Shown: in pieces, positions 22,666-30,981 of the stretch | How positions within the stretch are numbered: position 1 is the first letter of the stretch | Layout of the letters: each line of letters begins with the position of its first letter | NCBI GenBank assembly: GCA_051876105.1 | Contig: JBJEHN010000056.1 | Span: 1 to 34,087 of the forward strand | Direction of reading: 5' to 3' | DNA: 34,087 bases | Source: W2P13-069 sp051876105 | GTDB lineage: Bacteria > Actinomycetota > Coriobacteriia > Coriobacteriales > QAMH01 | Translations under genes and position numbers: made by a program | Notes under the pieces: generated by a model | What the model saw: only the letters and a program-made list of their open reading frames with translations | What the model was told of the DNA's origin: nothing | Databases searched by the model: none

Positions 22666-24026
22666 TACTCGATCGCCTCCTCGTCATCAGAGCCCGCACC
22701 TGCAGGCTTGGGCAGGTAGGACTCGGGGCCCTTCTTGATGATCTTGAAGCTGGCGCGCAGCCAGCAGAAGTAGATGAGCGCGTACACCAAGAGGAAGAGC
22801 GCCAGGGTGATGATGAGCATCACGGGCGTGACGGCCAGCGAGGAGGCGTCTGCGGTGAGGAGCTCGCCGTAGACGATCCAGGGCTGGCGGCCGAGCTCTG
22901 CCACCATCCAGCCGAACTCGATGGCCAGCAGGGCGGCGATCCAGCCCACCATCATCAGGCGCAGCAGCCACTTGTTCTTGACCTTGCCGCGCAGCGCGAA
23001 GAAGCCCAGCACGATCACGACGAGCACGATGGCGATCATGTAGAGCATGAGGTGGTAGCACTGGTAGATGGCGTTGACGTTGCCGGTGTAGTAGTCCTCG
23101 TCGAAGTCGTTGAGACCGGGATACTCCGTGTCGAAGCTGCCGGAGGCGACGAACGAGGTCAGGCCGGGGATGCCGATGGTGTAGGTGACGCCGTTTGCCT
23201 CGTCCACCCAGCCGAAGAACGACATCTCTGCCGGGCCGGACTCCCACTGGCCCTCCATGGCGGCGAGCTTGGCAGGCTGCTCCTGCGAGACCTCGACGGC
23301 CTGCTGGTGGGCGGCGGGCATCATGAGCACGGTGGTGACGACGGCGATTGCCACGCCCACCTTGAGGAGCTTCTTGGAGAAGTCCTCCTCGCGGCCCTTG
23401 AGCATGTAGTAGGCGGCGATGGCGATGGCCACCAGCGAGCCGGTGATCAGCAGCGCCAGGACCACGTGGAAGAAGCGCGGCATGGTGGAGGGGTTGAACG
23501 CCGCGGCGAAGAAGCTCGTGAGGATGGCCTTGGAGCCGCTGGCCGTCTGCACGACCTCGTAGCCCGCGGGGGTCTGCATCCAGGAGTTGGCGATGATGAT
23601 CCACAGGCAGGAGAGCAGCGAGCCCGCCCAGACCAGCCAGCCGCTGGCCAGGTAGAGCTTGGGGCCCACCTTGCCCTTGCCAAAGAGCAGGATGCCCAGG
23701 AACACAGACTCCATGAAGAAGGCGAAGAGGGCCTCGGCGGCAAGCGGGGCGCCGAAGATGTCGCCCACGAAGCGCGAGTAGTCTGCCCAGTTAGTGCCGA
23801 AGGAGAACTCCATGGTGATGCCCGTGGCGACGCCGACGGCGAAGGTGCCGGCGAACAGGCGGGTCCAGAAGCTCGCGAGAGCCTCGTCATGGGGGTCCTT
23901 GGAACGGTAGGCCTTGGTCAGGAGCACAGCCAAAACGAGGCCGAAGCCCACTGAAAGCGGGACGAACAGATAGTGGTAGACAGCCGTAGCCGCAAACTGG
24001 ATACGGGCTAGCAACACTGCATCCAT
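22665..24026 (-). CDS. cydA: Cytochrome bd quinol oxidase subunit I
   Basis: A 453-residue protein with about nine membrane helices that holds the hemes b558, b595 and d. H18 in AVYHYLFVPLS is the conserved N-terminal heme ligand. The quinol-binding region includes the GWMVAELGRQPW motif. The Q-loop is short compared with that of E. coli CydA (522 residues), as in Gram-positive and many actinobacterial enzymes. ATG 24026 is preceded by AAGGAGGG; the in-frame extension to 24059 would cover the ribosome site. A palindrome and a possible promoter lie directly upstream. Confidence 0.95.
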   Translation of the reverse strand: MDAVLLARIQFAATAVYHYLFVPLSVGFGLVLAVLLTKAYRSKDPHDEALASFWTRLFAGTFAVGVATGITMEFSFGTNWADYSRFVGDIFGAPLAAEALFAFFMESVFLGILLFGKGKVGPKLYLASGWLVWAGSLLSCLWIIIANSWMQTPAGYEVVQTASGSKAILTSFFAAAFNPSTMPRFFHVVLALLITGSLVAIAIAAYYMLKGREEDFSKKLLKVGVAIAVVTTVLMMPAAHQQAVEVSQEQPAKLAAMEGQWESGPAEMSFFGWVDEANGVTYTIGIPGLTSFVASGSFDTEYPGLNDFDEDYYTGNVNAIYQCYHLMLYMIAIVLVVIVLGFFALRGKVKNKWLLRLMMVGWIAALLAIEFGWMVAELGRQPWIVYGELLTADASSLAVTPVMLIITLALFLLVYALIYFCWLRASFKIIKKGPESYLPKPAGAGSDDEEAIE

Positions 24027-24051
24027 ACGCCACCCTCCTTTCCACACAATC

Positions 24052-24098
24052 TGCCCCAAAGGGGCATGCGTATACTCCTAAAGGGTATCGCTTGAGAA
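24052..24098 (-). promoter_or_regulatory. Candidate cydA promoter with a palindrome at the start site
   Basis: On the minus strand TTCTCA (24098-24093), an 18-bp spacer and TATACG (24074-24069) form a moderate promoter. The 15-bp palindrome TGCCCCTTTGGGGCA (24066-24052) sits where transcription would begin, 26 nt before the ATG. It could be an operator or a leader hairpin. No match to the usual Rex or Fnr site consensus is evident. Confidence 0.35.
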
Positions 24099-24119
24099 GG
24101 CCTTTGTGAGGGTTTTCCT

Positions 24120-24142
24120 CCATAATTCATCCATAATTTCAT
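24120..24142. repeat. Short AT-rich direct repeat upstream of cydA
   Basis: CCATAATTCAT and CCATAATTTCAT stand in tandem at 24120-24142, about 95-115 bp upstream of the cydA ATG. They are conspicuously AT-rich in this GC-rich window. They may be a regulator site or an UP-like element. Confidence 0.45.
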
Positions 24143-24195
24143 CCCGCCTGGCGTGCCCTCCCCAACATCTGCTAGGAACCCGTCACAGCTCCCTG

Positions 24196-24317
24196 CACCC
24201 AAAGACCGGATATGCGGGTTTTGCGCGCGCAATGACCTGCTTTTAGTTATCTACCTGGTTGATAACTACAAATCAGGTCATTCGGAACGGTTTTCGCACA
24301 TATCCGGTCGTTGGGTG
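24196..24317. repeat. 122-bp imperfect palindrome between cydAB and cydDC
   Basis: Both arms contain, in mirror order, CACCCAA, GACCGGATATG (24204-24214 and its complement at 24299-24309), AATGACCTG (24231-24239 with 24274-24282) and TAGTTATC (24244-24251 with 24261-24268). These share one centre near 24256 and are separated by unpaired stretches. Read as RNA it would form a long interrupted hairpin. It resembles a MITE-like mobile palindrome or a complex multi-site operator. The stretch from 24318 to the cydD start shows no gene and no convincing promoter. Confidence 0.75.
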
Positions 24318-24420
24318 TTTGCGGCGCTGCAGATGGCAGCCTCGGATGTCGCACCTGGGTGTTATGGTTTGTCCCAGTAGCGGCGATGCGAGCAAGCGGG
24401 CCGCGGTTGAAGGGAGTGCG

Positions 24421-26193
24421 TTGAAGCTGCTTGACCCCAACGTCAAGAGCCTGCTGGGGGCGCGGGGCGCCCTGGGGGCCTCGTTTGCCGCCAGCGCGGC
24501 AGACGCCCTCCTCACCGCCGGGCAGGCATGGGGGCTCGCATGCGCGCTGGCCGGCCTGTGGGAGGGCGGTGCGCTGGGGCAGCAGCTCCCCTGGCTCGCA
24601 CTCTTCCTCTGCTGCTTTGCCGCCCGCCAGCTCGTGACGCTGTGGCGCGGCTCCTACCTGGACGCGTTCTCGCGGCACAGCGCAAGCAGGCTGCGCGGAG
24701 AGCTCGCCGAGTCCCTCTACGAGCTGGGGCCTGCCGCGGTGCAGCGCAAGGGCAGTGGTGCGCTGGCAACCGCCCTGGCCGAGGGCGTGACCCAGGTGCA
24801 AGACTACCTGGCCCTCATCATCCCCAAGGTCACCGACCTCATGGTGGTGCCCGCGGTGCTGGGAATCGTGCTCCTGCTGCTCGACCCCATAAGCGGCGTC
24901 ATCGCCCTTGTGCTCATCCCCTGCATCATGTTCTACATGCGCATGCTGGGCAGCTACGCCAAGGAGAACGCGGCCCGCCAGCACGGGCGCTACCAGCGCA
25001 TGTCCAACCACTTCGTGGACTCCCTGCGCGGCCTGCCCACCCTCAAGGCCTTCGGGCGCAGCAAGGCCTACACCGCGCAGATCGAGAAGACGAGCGAGTC
25101 GTTCAGAGAGGCAACGGTCAAGACCTTGCGTTCGGCCACGCTCTCCAGCCTGGTGCTCGACCTCTTCCGCGTCTTTGCACTGGCGGCGGCTGCCATCCTG
25201 CTGGGCTTCAGGCTCATGGCGGGCGATGTGGCCATCCTGCCGGCGCTCGCCGTGCTCATCATCCTCCCGGAGTTCTTTGCCGCGGTGCGCCGCTACTCGG
25301 CAGACTTCCACGCCAGCCTCGACGGCCGCAACCAGCTGGCAAGCGTGCTGGAGCTCGTGGAGGAGGGCCGCAGCGCGCGGCAGGCGGCCTGTACACTCGA
25401 ATCCCTGCCCGGCGCCTCAGCGGGGCAGGTTCCCTCCCTGCGCGTCGAGGGCCTGGGATTCTCCTACCCGCAGCTGCAGGAGGGGCAGGAGCGCGCCTTT
25501 GCCCTGCTCGATGTGGGCTTTGAGACCAGCGGGCCGCTCAAGGTGGGGATCGTGGGCGTCTCTGGCAGCGGCAAGACCACCCTGGCCCAGCTGCTGGCGG
25601 GCTTTGCCGCGCCCAGCTGCGGCAGCGCGCTCGTCAACGGGCAGGCCGTGGAGAGCCTCGCCTGCCCCGCCTGGCGCCGGCTGGTCTGTTACATCCCGCA
25701 GAGCCCCCACATCTTCTGCGGGAGCCTGGCAGACAACATCGCCTTCTACCAGCCCGGCGCCCCGCGCACCGCGGTGGAGGAGGCGGCGCGGCGCGCGGGC
25801 CTGCAGCCCCTGCTCGAGCAGCTGCCGCAGGGCCTCGACACCGTGGTGGGAGAAGGCGGGCGCCAGCTTTCCGGAGGACAGGCGCAGCGCCTGGCCCTTG
25901 CGCGCGCCTTCCTCAGCAGCGACCGCCGCGTGCTGGTCTTCGATGAGCCCACCGCCCACCTCGACATAGAGACCGAGCTCGCCCTCAAGGAGAGCATGCT
26001 CCCCCTGATGGAGGGGCGGCTGGTCTTCTTCGCCACGCACCGCCTGCACTGGATGCGCTCCATGGACCTCATTCTCGTCATTGACGGCGGGCGCCTGGTG
26101 CAGCAGGGCAGCCTGGAGGAGCTCATGGCGCACGACGGTCCCTTCAGCCGCCTGGTCGAGCAGATGCAGGGGGGTGGCAGCCATGGCGCGTAA
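24421..26193 (+). CDS. cydD: CydD-like ABC transporter permease/ATPase
   Basis: A 590-residue half-transporter with an N-terminal six-helix domain (about 1-320) and a C-terminal ATPase. Walker A is GVSGSGKTT near residue 379, the signature is LSGGQAQR at about 483, Walker B is VLVFDEPT, and the H-loop is ATHR. CydDC exports cysteine/glutathione-type thiols or handles heme and is needed for bd oxidase assembly. Identity rests on position beside cydAB and on the pairing with a second half-transporter. The start is TTG 24421 with AAGGGAG upstream (MKLLDPNVKSLL). ATG 24364 would add 19 residues and has no good ribosome site. Confidence 0.85.
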   Translation: MKLLDPNVKSLLGARGALGASFAASAADALLTAGQAWGLACALAGLWEGGALGQQLPWLALFLCCFAARQLVTLWRGSYLDAFSRHSASRLRGELAESLYELGPAAVQRKGSGALATALAEGVTQVQDYLALIIPKVTDLMVVPAVLGIVLLLLDPISGVIALVLIPCIMFYMRMLGSYAKENAARQHGRYQRMSNHFVDSLRGLPTLKAFGRSKAYTAQIEKTSESFREATVKTLRSATLSSLVLDLFRVFALAAAAILLGFRLMAGDVAILPALAVLIILPEFFAAVRRYSADFHASLDGRNQLASVLELVEEGRSARQAACTLESLPGASAGQVPSLRVEGLGFSYPQLQEGQERAFALLDVGFETSGPLKVGIVGVSGSGKTTLAQLLAGFAAPSCGSALVNGQAVESLACPAWRRLVCYIPQSPHIFCGSLADNIAFYQPGAPRTAVEEAARRAGLQPLLEQLPQGLDTVVGEGGRQLSGGQAQRLALARAFLSSDRRVLVFDEPTAHLDIETELALKESMLPLMEGRLVFFATHRLHWMRSMDLILVIDGGRLVQQGSLEELMAHDGPFSRLVEQMQGGGSHGA

Positions 26194-27994
26194 CGCCGTC
26201 CTCGCGCGCTGGCAGCGCGCTCGGGAGCACGACAGCTGGGTGCGCCCCTTCCTCGCCCGCTACCGCAGGGCCCTGTTGGTCTCGCTTGCCCTGGGCCTGC
26301 TCACCATGGTCTTTGCCGCCGGGCTCATGTTCACCTCCGGCTTCCTCATCAGCGACGCTGCCGAACAGCCCGAGCTGGGGCTCTTCTCGCTGCTGGTGCC
26401 GCTGGGGCTGGTGCAGGTCTTCGGCGTGGGCAAGCCCTTCCTGGGCTACTTGGAGCGCCTGGCCAGCCACGACTGGGTGCTGCGCCTTACCTCCGCGCTG
26501 CGCACGCGGCTCTACCGCTCGCTGGAGAAGGAGGGCGTCTTCTGGATGGCCTCGCACCGCGCGGGCGAGGCGCTGGGGCTGCTCGCAGGCGACATCGGCC
26601 ACCTGCAGAACCTCTACCTGCGCTGTGTCTTCCCCCTGGCCATCGCCTGGGGCCTGTGCCTTGGCGCCTCGCTGCTCACGGGGCTGTTCACGCCGCTATT
26701 CGGGCTGCTCATGCTGCTGGGGCTCGCGGTGCTGGCGGTGCTCATGCCGCTGGCTAGCGTCGTGGTCAACGGAGCGCGGCAGATGCGTGCCAAGGAGCTC
26801 ACCAACGAGCTCTTCGACAGCGCCGCAGACGATGTGGCGGGCCTTGCCGACTGGCTGTTCTCTGGCAGGCGTGACGACTACCTGCGCCGCGTGATGGGCC
26901 CAGACGCCCAGCTCAACGCCGTGCAGGCCGCCACCGCGCGCTCGCTGCGCCGGACGGGCGCGCTGTTGCAGGCAGTCTTTGGGCTGATGGCCGTGTGCGT
27001 GCTCGGATGGGCGGCCCTGCACTTTGGCGGCATGGCCCAGGCAGCCGCCGGCAGCGGGGTGGCCGCGCGGCCGGCGGACTTCATCGCCGCCTTCGTGCTA
27101 GGCTTCTTCCCCTTGCTGGAGGCCTTCGAGCCCCTGCCCACCGCCACGCTGCAGGCCTGCACGCACCTGGACTCCCTCGAGCGCCTCAACGGCCTCGAGG
27201 AGCCGCAGGAGGAAGGTAGGCCGGCGGTGCCAGACGAAGGCGAGCCCGGCGCCGCCCGCAGCGGCGTGCCGCCCGTGCTCGAGTTCGAGCAGGCCACGTT
27301 CGCCTACCCCGACCAAGGCGAGCTCATCTCGGCCCTGAGCCTGCGCGTGCAGCCGGGCGAGAAGCTCGCCGTCCTGGGCCCCAGCGGCAGCGGCAAGTCG
27401 ACCCTGCTCAGCCTTGCGCGCGGGGACCTCTCCCCCACCGCCGGGCGCGTCACGCTCGGAGGCGCCGACTGCTGCCAGCTGGGAGACGCGATCTGCAGCC
27501 AGGTGGGCCTCATCCAGCAGAGCACCTACCTCTTCAACCGCACGCTCTTCGGCAACCTGAGCCTGAGCGACCCGTCCGTCACGCGCGAGGCCGCCGAGCA
27601 GGCGCTGCGCGACGTGGGCCTGGGGCCGCTGCTTGCCAGCCTGCCCAAGGGGCTCGACACCCTGGTGAGCGAGGCCGGCCTCAACTTCTCTGGCGGCGAG
27701 CGCCACCGCATAGCCCTAGCGCGCGTGCTGCTCAAGGACACGCCGGTGGTTCTGCTCGACGAGCCCACCGTGAGCCTCGACCCCCTCACGGAACGGGCCC
27801 TGCTCGAGACGGTCTTCCGCGTGCTCGAGGGCCGCAGCGTGGTCATGGTCACCCACCACCTGGCGGGCATCGAGCACATGGACCGCGTGGTCTTCCTGGA
27901 GGAGGGCGGCATCGCCCTCGAGGGCACGCCCGCCCAGCTCAGCGAGGAGAGCGAGCGCTTCCGCCAGCTCCTCGCCTTCGACCGCGGCCTCTAA
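26183..27994 (+). CDS. cydC: CydC-like ABC transporter permease/ATPase
   Basis: A 603-residue half-transporter that pairs with the preceding gene. The N-terminal membrane domain starts RRALLVSLALGLLTMVFA. The ATPase has Walker A GPSGSGKST at about residue 399, signature FSGGERHR at about 502, Walker B VVLLDEPT and the switch sequence VTHH. The ATG lies inside the 3' end of cydD (11-bp overlap), so the two are translationally coupled. Its stop overlaps the stop of the convergent transporter gene by 4 bp, leaving no room for a terminator between them. Confidence 0.87.
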   Translation: MARNAVLARWQRAREHDSWVRPFLARYRRALLVSLALGLLTMVFAAGLMFTSGFLISDAAEQPELGLFSLLVPLGLVQVFGVGKPFLGYLERLASHDWVLRLTSALRTRLYRSLEKEGVFWMASHRAGEALGLLAGDIGHLQNLYLRCVFPLAIAWGLCLGASLLTGLFTPLFGLLMLLGLAVLAVLMPLASVVVNGARQMRAKELTNELFDSAADDVAGLADWLFSGRRDDYLRRVMGPDAQLNAVQAATARSLRRTGALLQAVFGLMAVCVLGWAALHFGGMAQAAAGSGVAARPADFIAAFVLGFFPLLEAFEPLPTATLQACTHLDSLERLNGLEEPQEEGRPAVPDEGEPGAARSGVPPVLEFEQATFAYPDQGELISALSLRVQPGEKLAVLGPSGSGKSTLLSLARGDLSPTAGRVTLGGADCCQLGDAICSQVGLIQQSTYLFNRTLFGNLSLSDPSVTREAAEQALRDVGLGPLLASLPKGLDTLVSEAGLNFSGGERHRIALARVLLKDTPVVLLDEPTVSLDPLTERALLETVFRVLEGRSVVMVTHHLAGIEHMDRVVFLEEGGIALEGTPAQLSEESERFRQLLAFDRGL

Positions 27995-30348
27995 TCCTGC
28001 GCCTGCCTCTTCTTCTGCTTGCGGCGCTGCACGGCGGGGGCGGTGTCCTTGTAGGCCATGAGGACGATCAGCCCAAAGACGGCGCAGGCGGCCACCAGGA
28101 TGAACATGCCCTTGAAGCCCTCGTTGAGGGTGGACTGGTAGACCTTCTGGATCTGCCTTGCCTCTGCGTCGATTGCCTCCAGGTACTTCTGCTGGGCCTC
28201 GTCGAACATGCCGGGGACAGCCGCCTTCACGGCCTTCAGCTTCTTGACGGTGGAGGCGAGTTCGGCACGCGACGCCTTGAGCTCTTCAAGCCCGTTTTGC
28301 ATCTCGGCGTAGCCGCCCTTCATCTGCGCGATGCCGCTCTGAAGGCCCGCGATCGCCGCGCTCATGTCGCCGCTCCCGCTGCCTGCACCGCTCATGCCTG
28401 CGGGCATGCTGCCGCCAGAAGACGCACCGGTCCCCGCGCTGCCACCCATACCGGGCATGGCGCCGCCCTGCTGCTCCTTGGCGGCCTCCTGGGCGCTCTT
28501 CATCGCTGCCTGGGCCTCCTTCATGCTGGCAAGCTTGCCCTCGTTCTCTGCGATGGAGGCCTTCATCTCGCTCATGGAGCCCTTGAGCTCCGCGATGGCA
28601 TCGTCCATCTCGTCGAGGCCCTCGCCCATCTTCTTGAGACCGGTGTCAACGCCCTCAATCGCCTCGCCTTCGATCTGGGGGCGGATCTGGCTGAACATCT
28701 CCAGGCTCATGTCCTTGCAGGTGCCCACGATGGTGGTGACATCGGAGTCCTGCATCTCCTCGAGGATGCTGTCGGGGACGCTGACGTCGTACTTTGAGCC
28801 TGCGCTGCCCATGTCGAGCTCGATGTGGCTCATCTCGGCCAGCTTGGGGATCTCGACGCCCTCGAACATCTCCTTGTAGTCGTCGTCTGCCATCATCGCG
28901 GCCAGCTCTTGGTCGAGCTCCTGCGCGTAGGGCAGCGGGGTGACGTCGACCTCCTGGGGCAGGGCGTCTGTGAGGCGGTCTTGCATGCTGCTGCCCGCCT
29001 GCACGATGAACGCCACCATGATCGCCGGCGCGATGGCGGTGCCGATGGAGCGCACGAGCGAGAGCGTTGCCAACGCGGAGTTGGACTCCTCGTCCCTGGT
29101 CTTCTGCAACATCATGTAGTTGAGCGGCGAGCCCATGACAAAGCCCATGGCGAGGCCGACGAGCGCCAGGGAGACGCATACCGTGGGCACGCTGGGGTTG
29201 GGGCAGGCCACGAAGGCCATGAAGAGCGCGCCTGCGATCGCCAGCGCAAAGCCCGCGCCCAAGACCGGCTTGACGCCCATCTTGTCGATGATCTTGCCGG
29301 ACATGGGCGAGCCCACGCCGGTGAACAGGCCCAGGATGATGAGGAAGTAGCCGCCGCTGCCAGACTCCATGCAGAGGGCGTTCTCACAGAACTGCGGGAA
29401 GAAGAGGATGGCCATCATGATGATGCCGCTGACGATGGAGCACAGCAGGGTGATGACGATGTCCTTGCTCTTGAAGTAGTGCAGGTTCATGGCCGGGTCT
29501 GCGGCGCGGTTCTCGATGATGACGAAGACCGGCAGCAGCACGGCAAAGCCAAGCAGATAGGGCCAGACGTCTGTGCTGGTGATGGAAGCGGCTAGCTCGA
29601 AGAAGTCGATGTTCTTGAGGCCGATCATGAGGCTCAAGATCATGAGCGTCATCACCAGGCTGCCCCAGATGTCGATGGGCTTGACGTCGTCGAGCTTGGT
29701 GTTGGGGATCTTGGCAAAGCCCGCTGCCAGGATGAAGAGGCAGATGGGCACGTTGATGAAGAAGATGAAGGCCCACTGGTCAGACCCGAAGAGGTCCAGG
29801 ATGCCGCTGCAGGCCGCTGGGCCCAGGATGCTCGCCACACCGTAGATGCCGCCCACCATGCCGAGGGCCATGCCGCGCTTCTCCTCGGGGAAGGCGGTGC
29901 CCACCTCGGCCGTTGCCACGGGCACCACGCCACCGGCGCCCACGGCCTGCACGGCGCGGGCGAAGATGAGCATCTCGAAGCTGCCGCTGTACTGCGAGAG
30001 CCCGCACAGCAGCGAGCCTGCGCCAAAGAGCAGGATGCAGATGAGGTAGACGTACTTGCGGCCGTACTTGTCTGCGAGCTTGCCCGCGATGGGGATGCTC
30101 ACCGCATACGCCAGGGTGTAGATGGTCATCAGCCACACGCCCAGGGAGTCCGCCACGCCCATGGTGTTTTGGATGACGGTGCGGGCAGGGTTGACGATGC
30201 CCATGTCCAGGGCTCCCATGAAGATGCCCAGCATGTAGACCAGGGCGATAAGCACATAACCCTTGGACTGCGCCTTGCTCGCCGGCTGCCCAGCCAGCGC
30301 CTCCTGCCCGGCTTGCTCGGCCCCCTCCTGATGCTTCTTCCCGTGCAC
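27991..30348 (-). CDS. DHA2-type MFS efflux transporter with large extracytoplasmic insert
   Basis: A 785-residue protein. Residues 30-450 hold about 13 membrane segments of an EmrB/QacA-like transporter, including the loop LADKYGRKYVY (91-101). A non-membrane insert of about 290 residues (452-745) follows, and then a final helix (746-765) and a basic tail. The insert has Met/Glu/Lys-rich helical stretches likely to coil (about 562-625 and 662-740), joined by a Gly/Ser/Met-rich linker (628-662). It lies between the penultimate and last helices and so faces outward. Some bacterial secretion and YhgE-like proteins have comparable coils, but I cannot assign homology. GTG 30348 has AAGGAGG upstream, overlapping the marR stop region. 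Cotranscription with marR suggests export of an inducing drug or metabolite. Confidence 0.85.
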   Translation of the reverse strand: MHGKKHQEGAEQAGQEALAGQPASKAQSKGYVLIALVYMLGIFMGALDMGIVNPARTVIQNTMGVADSLGVWLMTIYTLAYAVSIPIAGKLADKYGRKYVYLICILLFGAGSLLCGLSQYSGSFEMLIFARAVQAVGAGGVVPVATAEVGTAFPEEKRGMALGMVGGIYGVASILGPAACSGILDLFGSDQWAFIFFINVPICLFILAAGFAKIPNTKLDDVKPIDIWGSLVMTLMILSLMIGLKNIDFFELAASITSTDVWPYLLGFAVLLPVFVIIENRAADPAMNLHYFKSKDIVITLLCSIVSGIIMMAILFFPQFCENALCMESGSGGYFLIILGLFTGVGSPMSGKIIDKMGVKPVLGAGFALAIAGALFMAFVACPNPSVPTVCVSLALVGLAMGFVMGSPLNYMMLQKTRDEESNSALATLSLVRSIGTAIAPAIMVAFIVQAGSSMQDRLTDALPQEVDVTPLPYAQELDQELAAMMADDDYKEMFEGVEIPKLAEMSHIELDMGSAGSKYDVSVPDSILEEMQDSDVTTIVGTCKDMSLEMFSQIRPQIEGEAIEGVDTGLKKMGEGLDEMDDAIAELKGSMSEMKASIAENEGKLASMKEAQAAMKSAQEAAKEQQGGAMPGMGGSAGTGASSGGSMPAGMSGAGSGSGDMSAAIAGLQSGIAQMKGGYAEMQNGLEELKASRAELASTVKKLKAVKAAVPGMFDEAQQKYLEAIDAEARQIQKVYQSTLNEGFKGMFILVAACAVFGLIVLMAYKDTAPAVQRRKQKKRQAQD

Positions 30349-30351
30349 GGC

Positions 30352-30771
30352 CTAGTCCTCCTTCTCCTCGGTGAGGTTGGCGGCGATGCGCTCGAGTGCG
30401 GCGAAGGTCGTCTCCAGCTCCTGCTGGCTCAAGCCCGCGAACATGCGCGCTTCGAGCTCCACGTAGGTACTGCCCATGGCGGCGAGCACCTCGGTGCCTT
30501 GGGGCGTGAGTTCGACGAGCTTCTCGCGCTTGTCTGCGGGGTTGAGCACCCTGCTCACCAGGCCCTTTGCCTCCAGCTTGCCCACCGTCTTGGCAATCGA
30601 GCCCTTGTCGATGAGGAAGTGCGCGGCGAGGTCCTCCTGGCGGCAAGTGCCGCGTGCACCCAGCTGCATCAGCACCACCTGCTCGGGAAAGCCCACCCCC
30701 AGGTCTGCCAGCGCATGCTCCGCGTACAGGCGCATCCGGCGCTCGATGACCGAGAGATCCCTCATGAACAT
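30352..30771 (-). CDS. MarR-family transcriptional regulator
   Basis: A 139-residue winged-helix regulator. The recognition region reads CRQEDLAAHFLIDKGSIAKTVGKLEAKGLVSR in part, followed by the wing with the NPADKREKLVELTPQG pattern typical of MarR proteins. Such dimers repress adjacent transporter genes and release DNA on binding small phenolic or drug ligands. ATG 30771 is preferred because GGGAGGGG lies upstream at a suitable distance; ATG 30765 is two codons further in. It is the first gene of an operon with the MFS gene (3-bp gap). Two tandem palindromic sites overlap its promoter, implying autorepression. Confidence 0.92.
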   Translation of the reverse strand: MFMRDLSVIERRMRLYAEHALADLGVGFPEQVVLMQLGARGTCRQEDLAAHFLIDKGSIAKTVGKLEAKGLVSRVLNPADKREKLVELTPQGTEVLAAMGSTYVELEARMFAGLSQQELETTFAALERIAANLTEEKED

Positions 30772-30813
30772 CAGGGCCCTCCCCTCCCTCAGTGTCTGCT
30801 TGCACGAATAACG

Positions 30814-30842
30814 GTTGCCGTTGCAACCGTTGCCGTTGCAAC
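30814..30842. promoter_or_regulatory. Tandem MarR operator
   Basis: GTTGCCGTTGCAAC occurs twice, at 30814-30827 and 30829-30842, in exact 15-bp register. Each has TTGC...GCAA half-sites. The pair runs from the -10 box across the predicted start site of the marR transcript, the usual place for a MarR repressor to bind. That MarR is the binder is inferred from position. Confidence 0.7.
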
Positions 30843-30869
30843 TATATGCAGCTCCCAAGCAGCTGTCAA
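30841..30869 (-). promoter_or_regulatory. Promoter of the marR-MFS operon
   Basis: On the minus strand TTGACA (30869-30864), a 17-bp spacer and TATAGT (30846-30841) make a near-consensus housekeeping promoter. It is the best promoter in the window. The -10 box overlaps the tandem operator. Confidence 0.8.
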
Positions 30870-30873
30870 CGCG

Positions 30874-30932
30874 CAGCAGCGCTAACGCACCAATAATGGG
30901 ACAGAGGGGACAGTCCCCACTGTCCCATTTTT
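30874..30932. repeat. Dispersed palindrome, copy 4, with shared 18-bp flank
   Basis: CAGCAGCGCTAACGCACC (30874-30891) is followed after five bases by the palindrome TGGGACAG(A)GGGGAC and its complement (30897-30927), with one mismatch, then TTTTT. The flank and core match 7740-7797. It lies between the marR promoter and the MFS-CBS gene and may end transcription of the latter. Confidence 0.8.
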
Positions 30933-30981
30933 GGCGCATCGAAGCCAAAGGGGGTGGAGGAGGCCCTGGGCAGAAGCCGGG

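Noticed and set aside
24247..25311. 354-codon minus-strand open frame
   Set aside because: It is antisense to cydD, and its C-terminus merely translates the 122-bp palindrome.
68..30932. CRISPR array made of the GGGACAG palindromes
   Set aside because: The four copies are far apart, irregularly spaced and lack spacers or cas genes.
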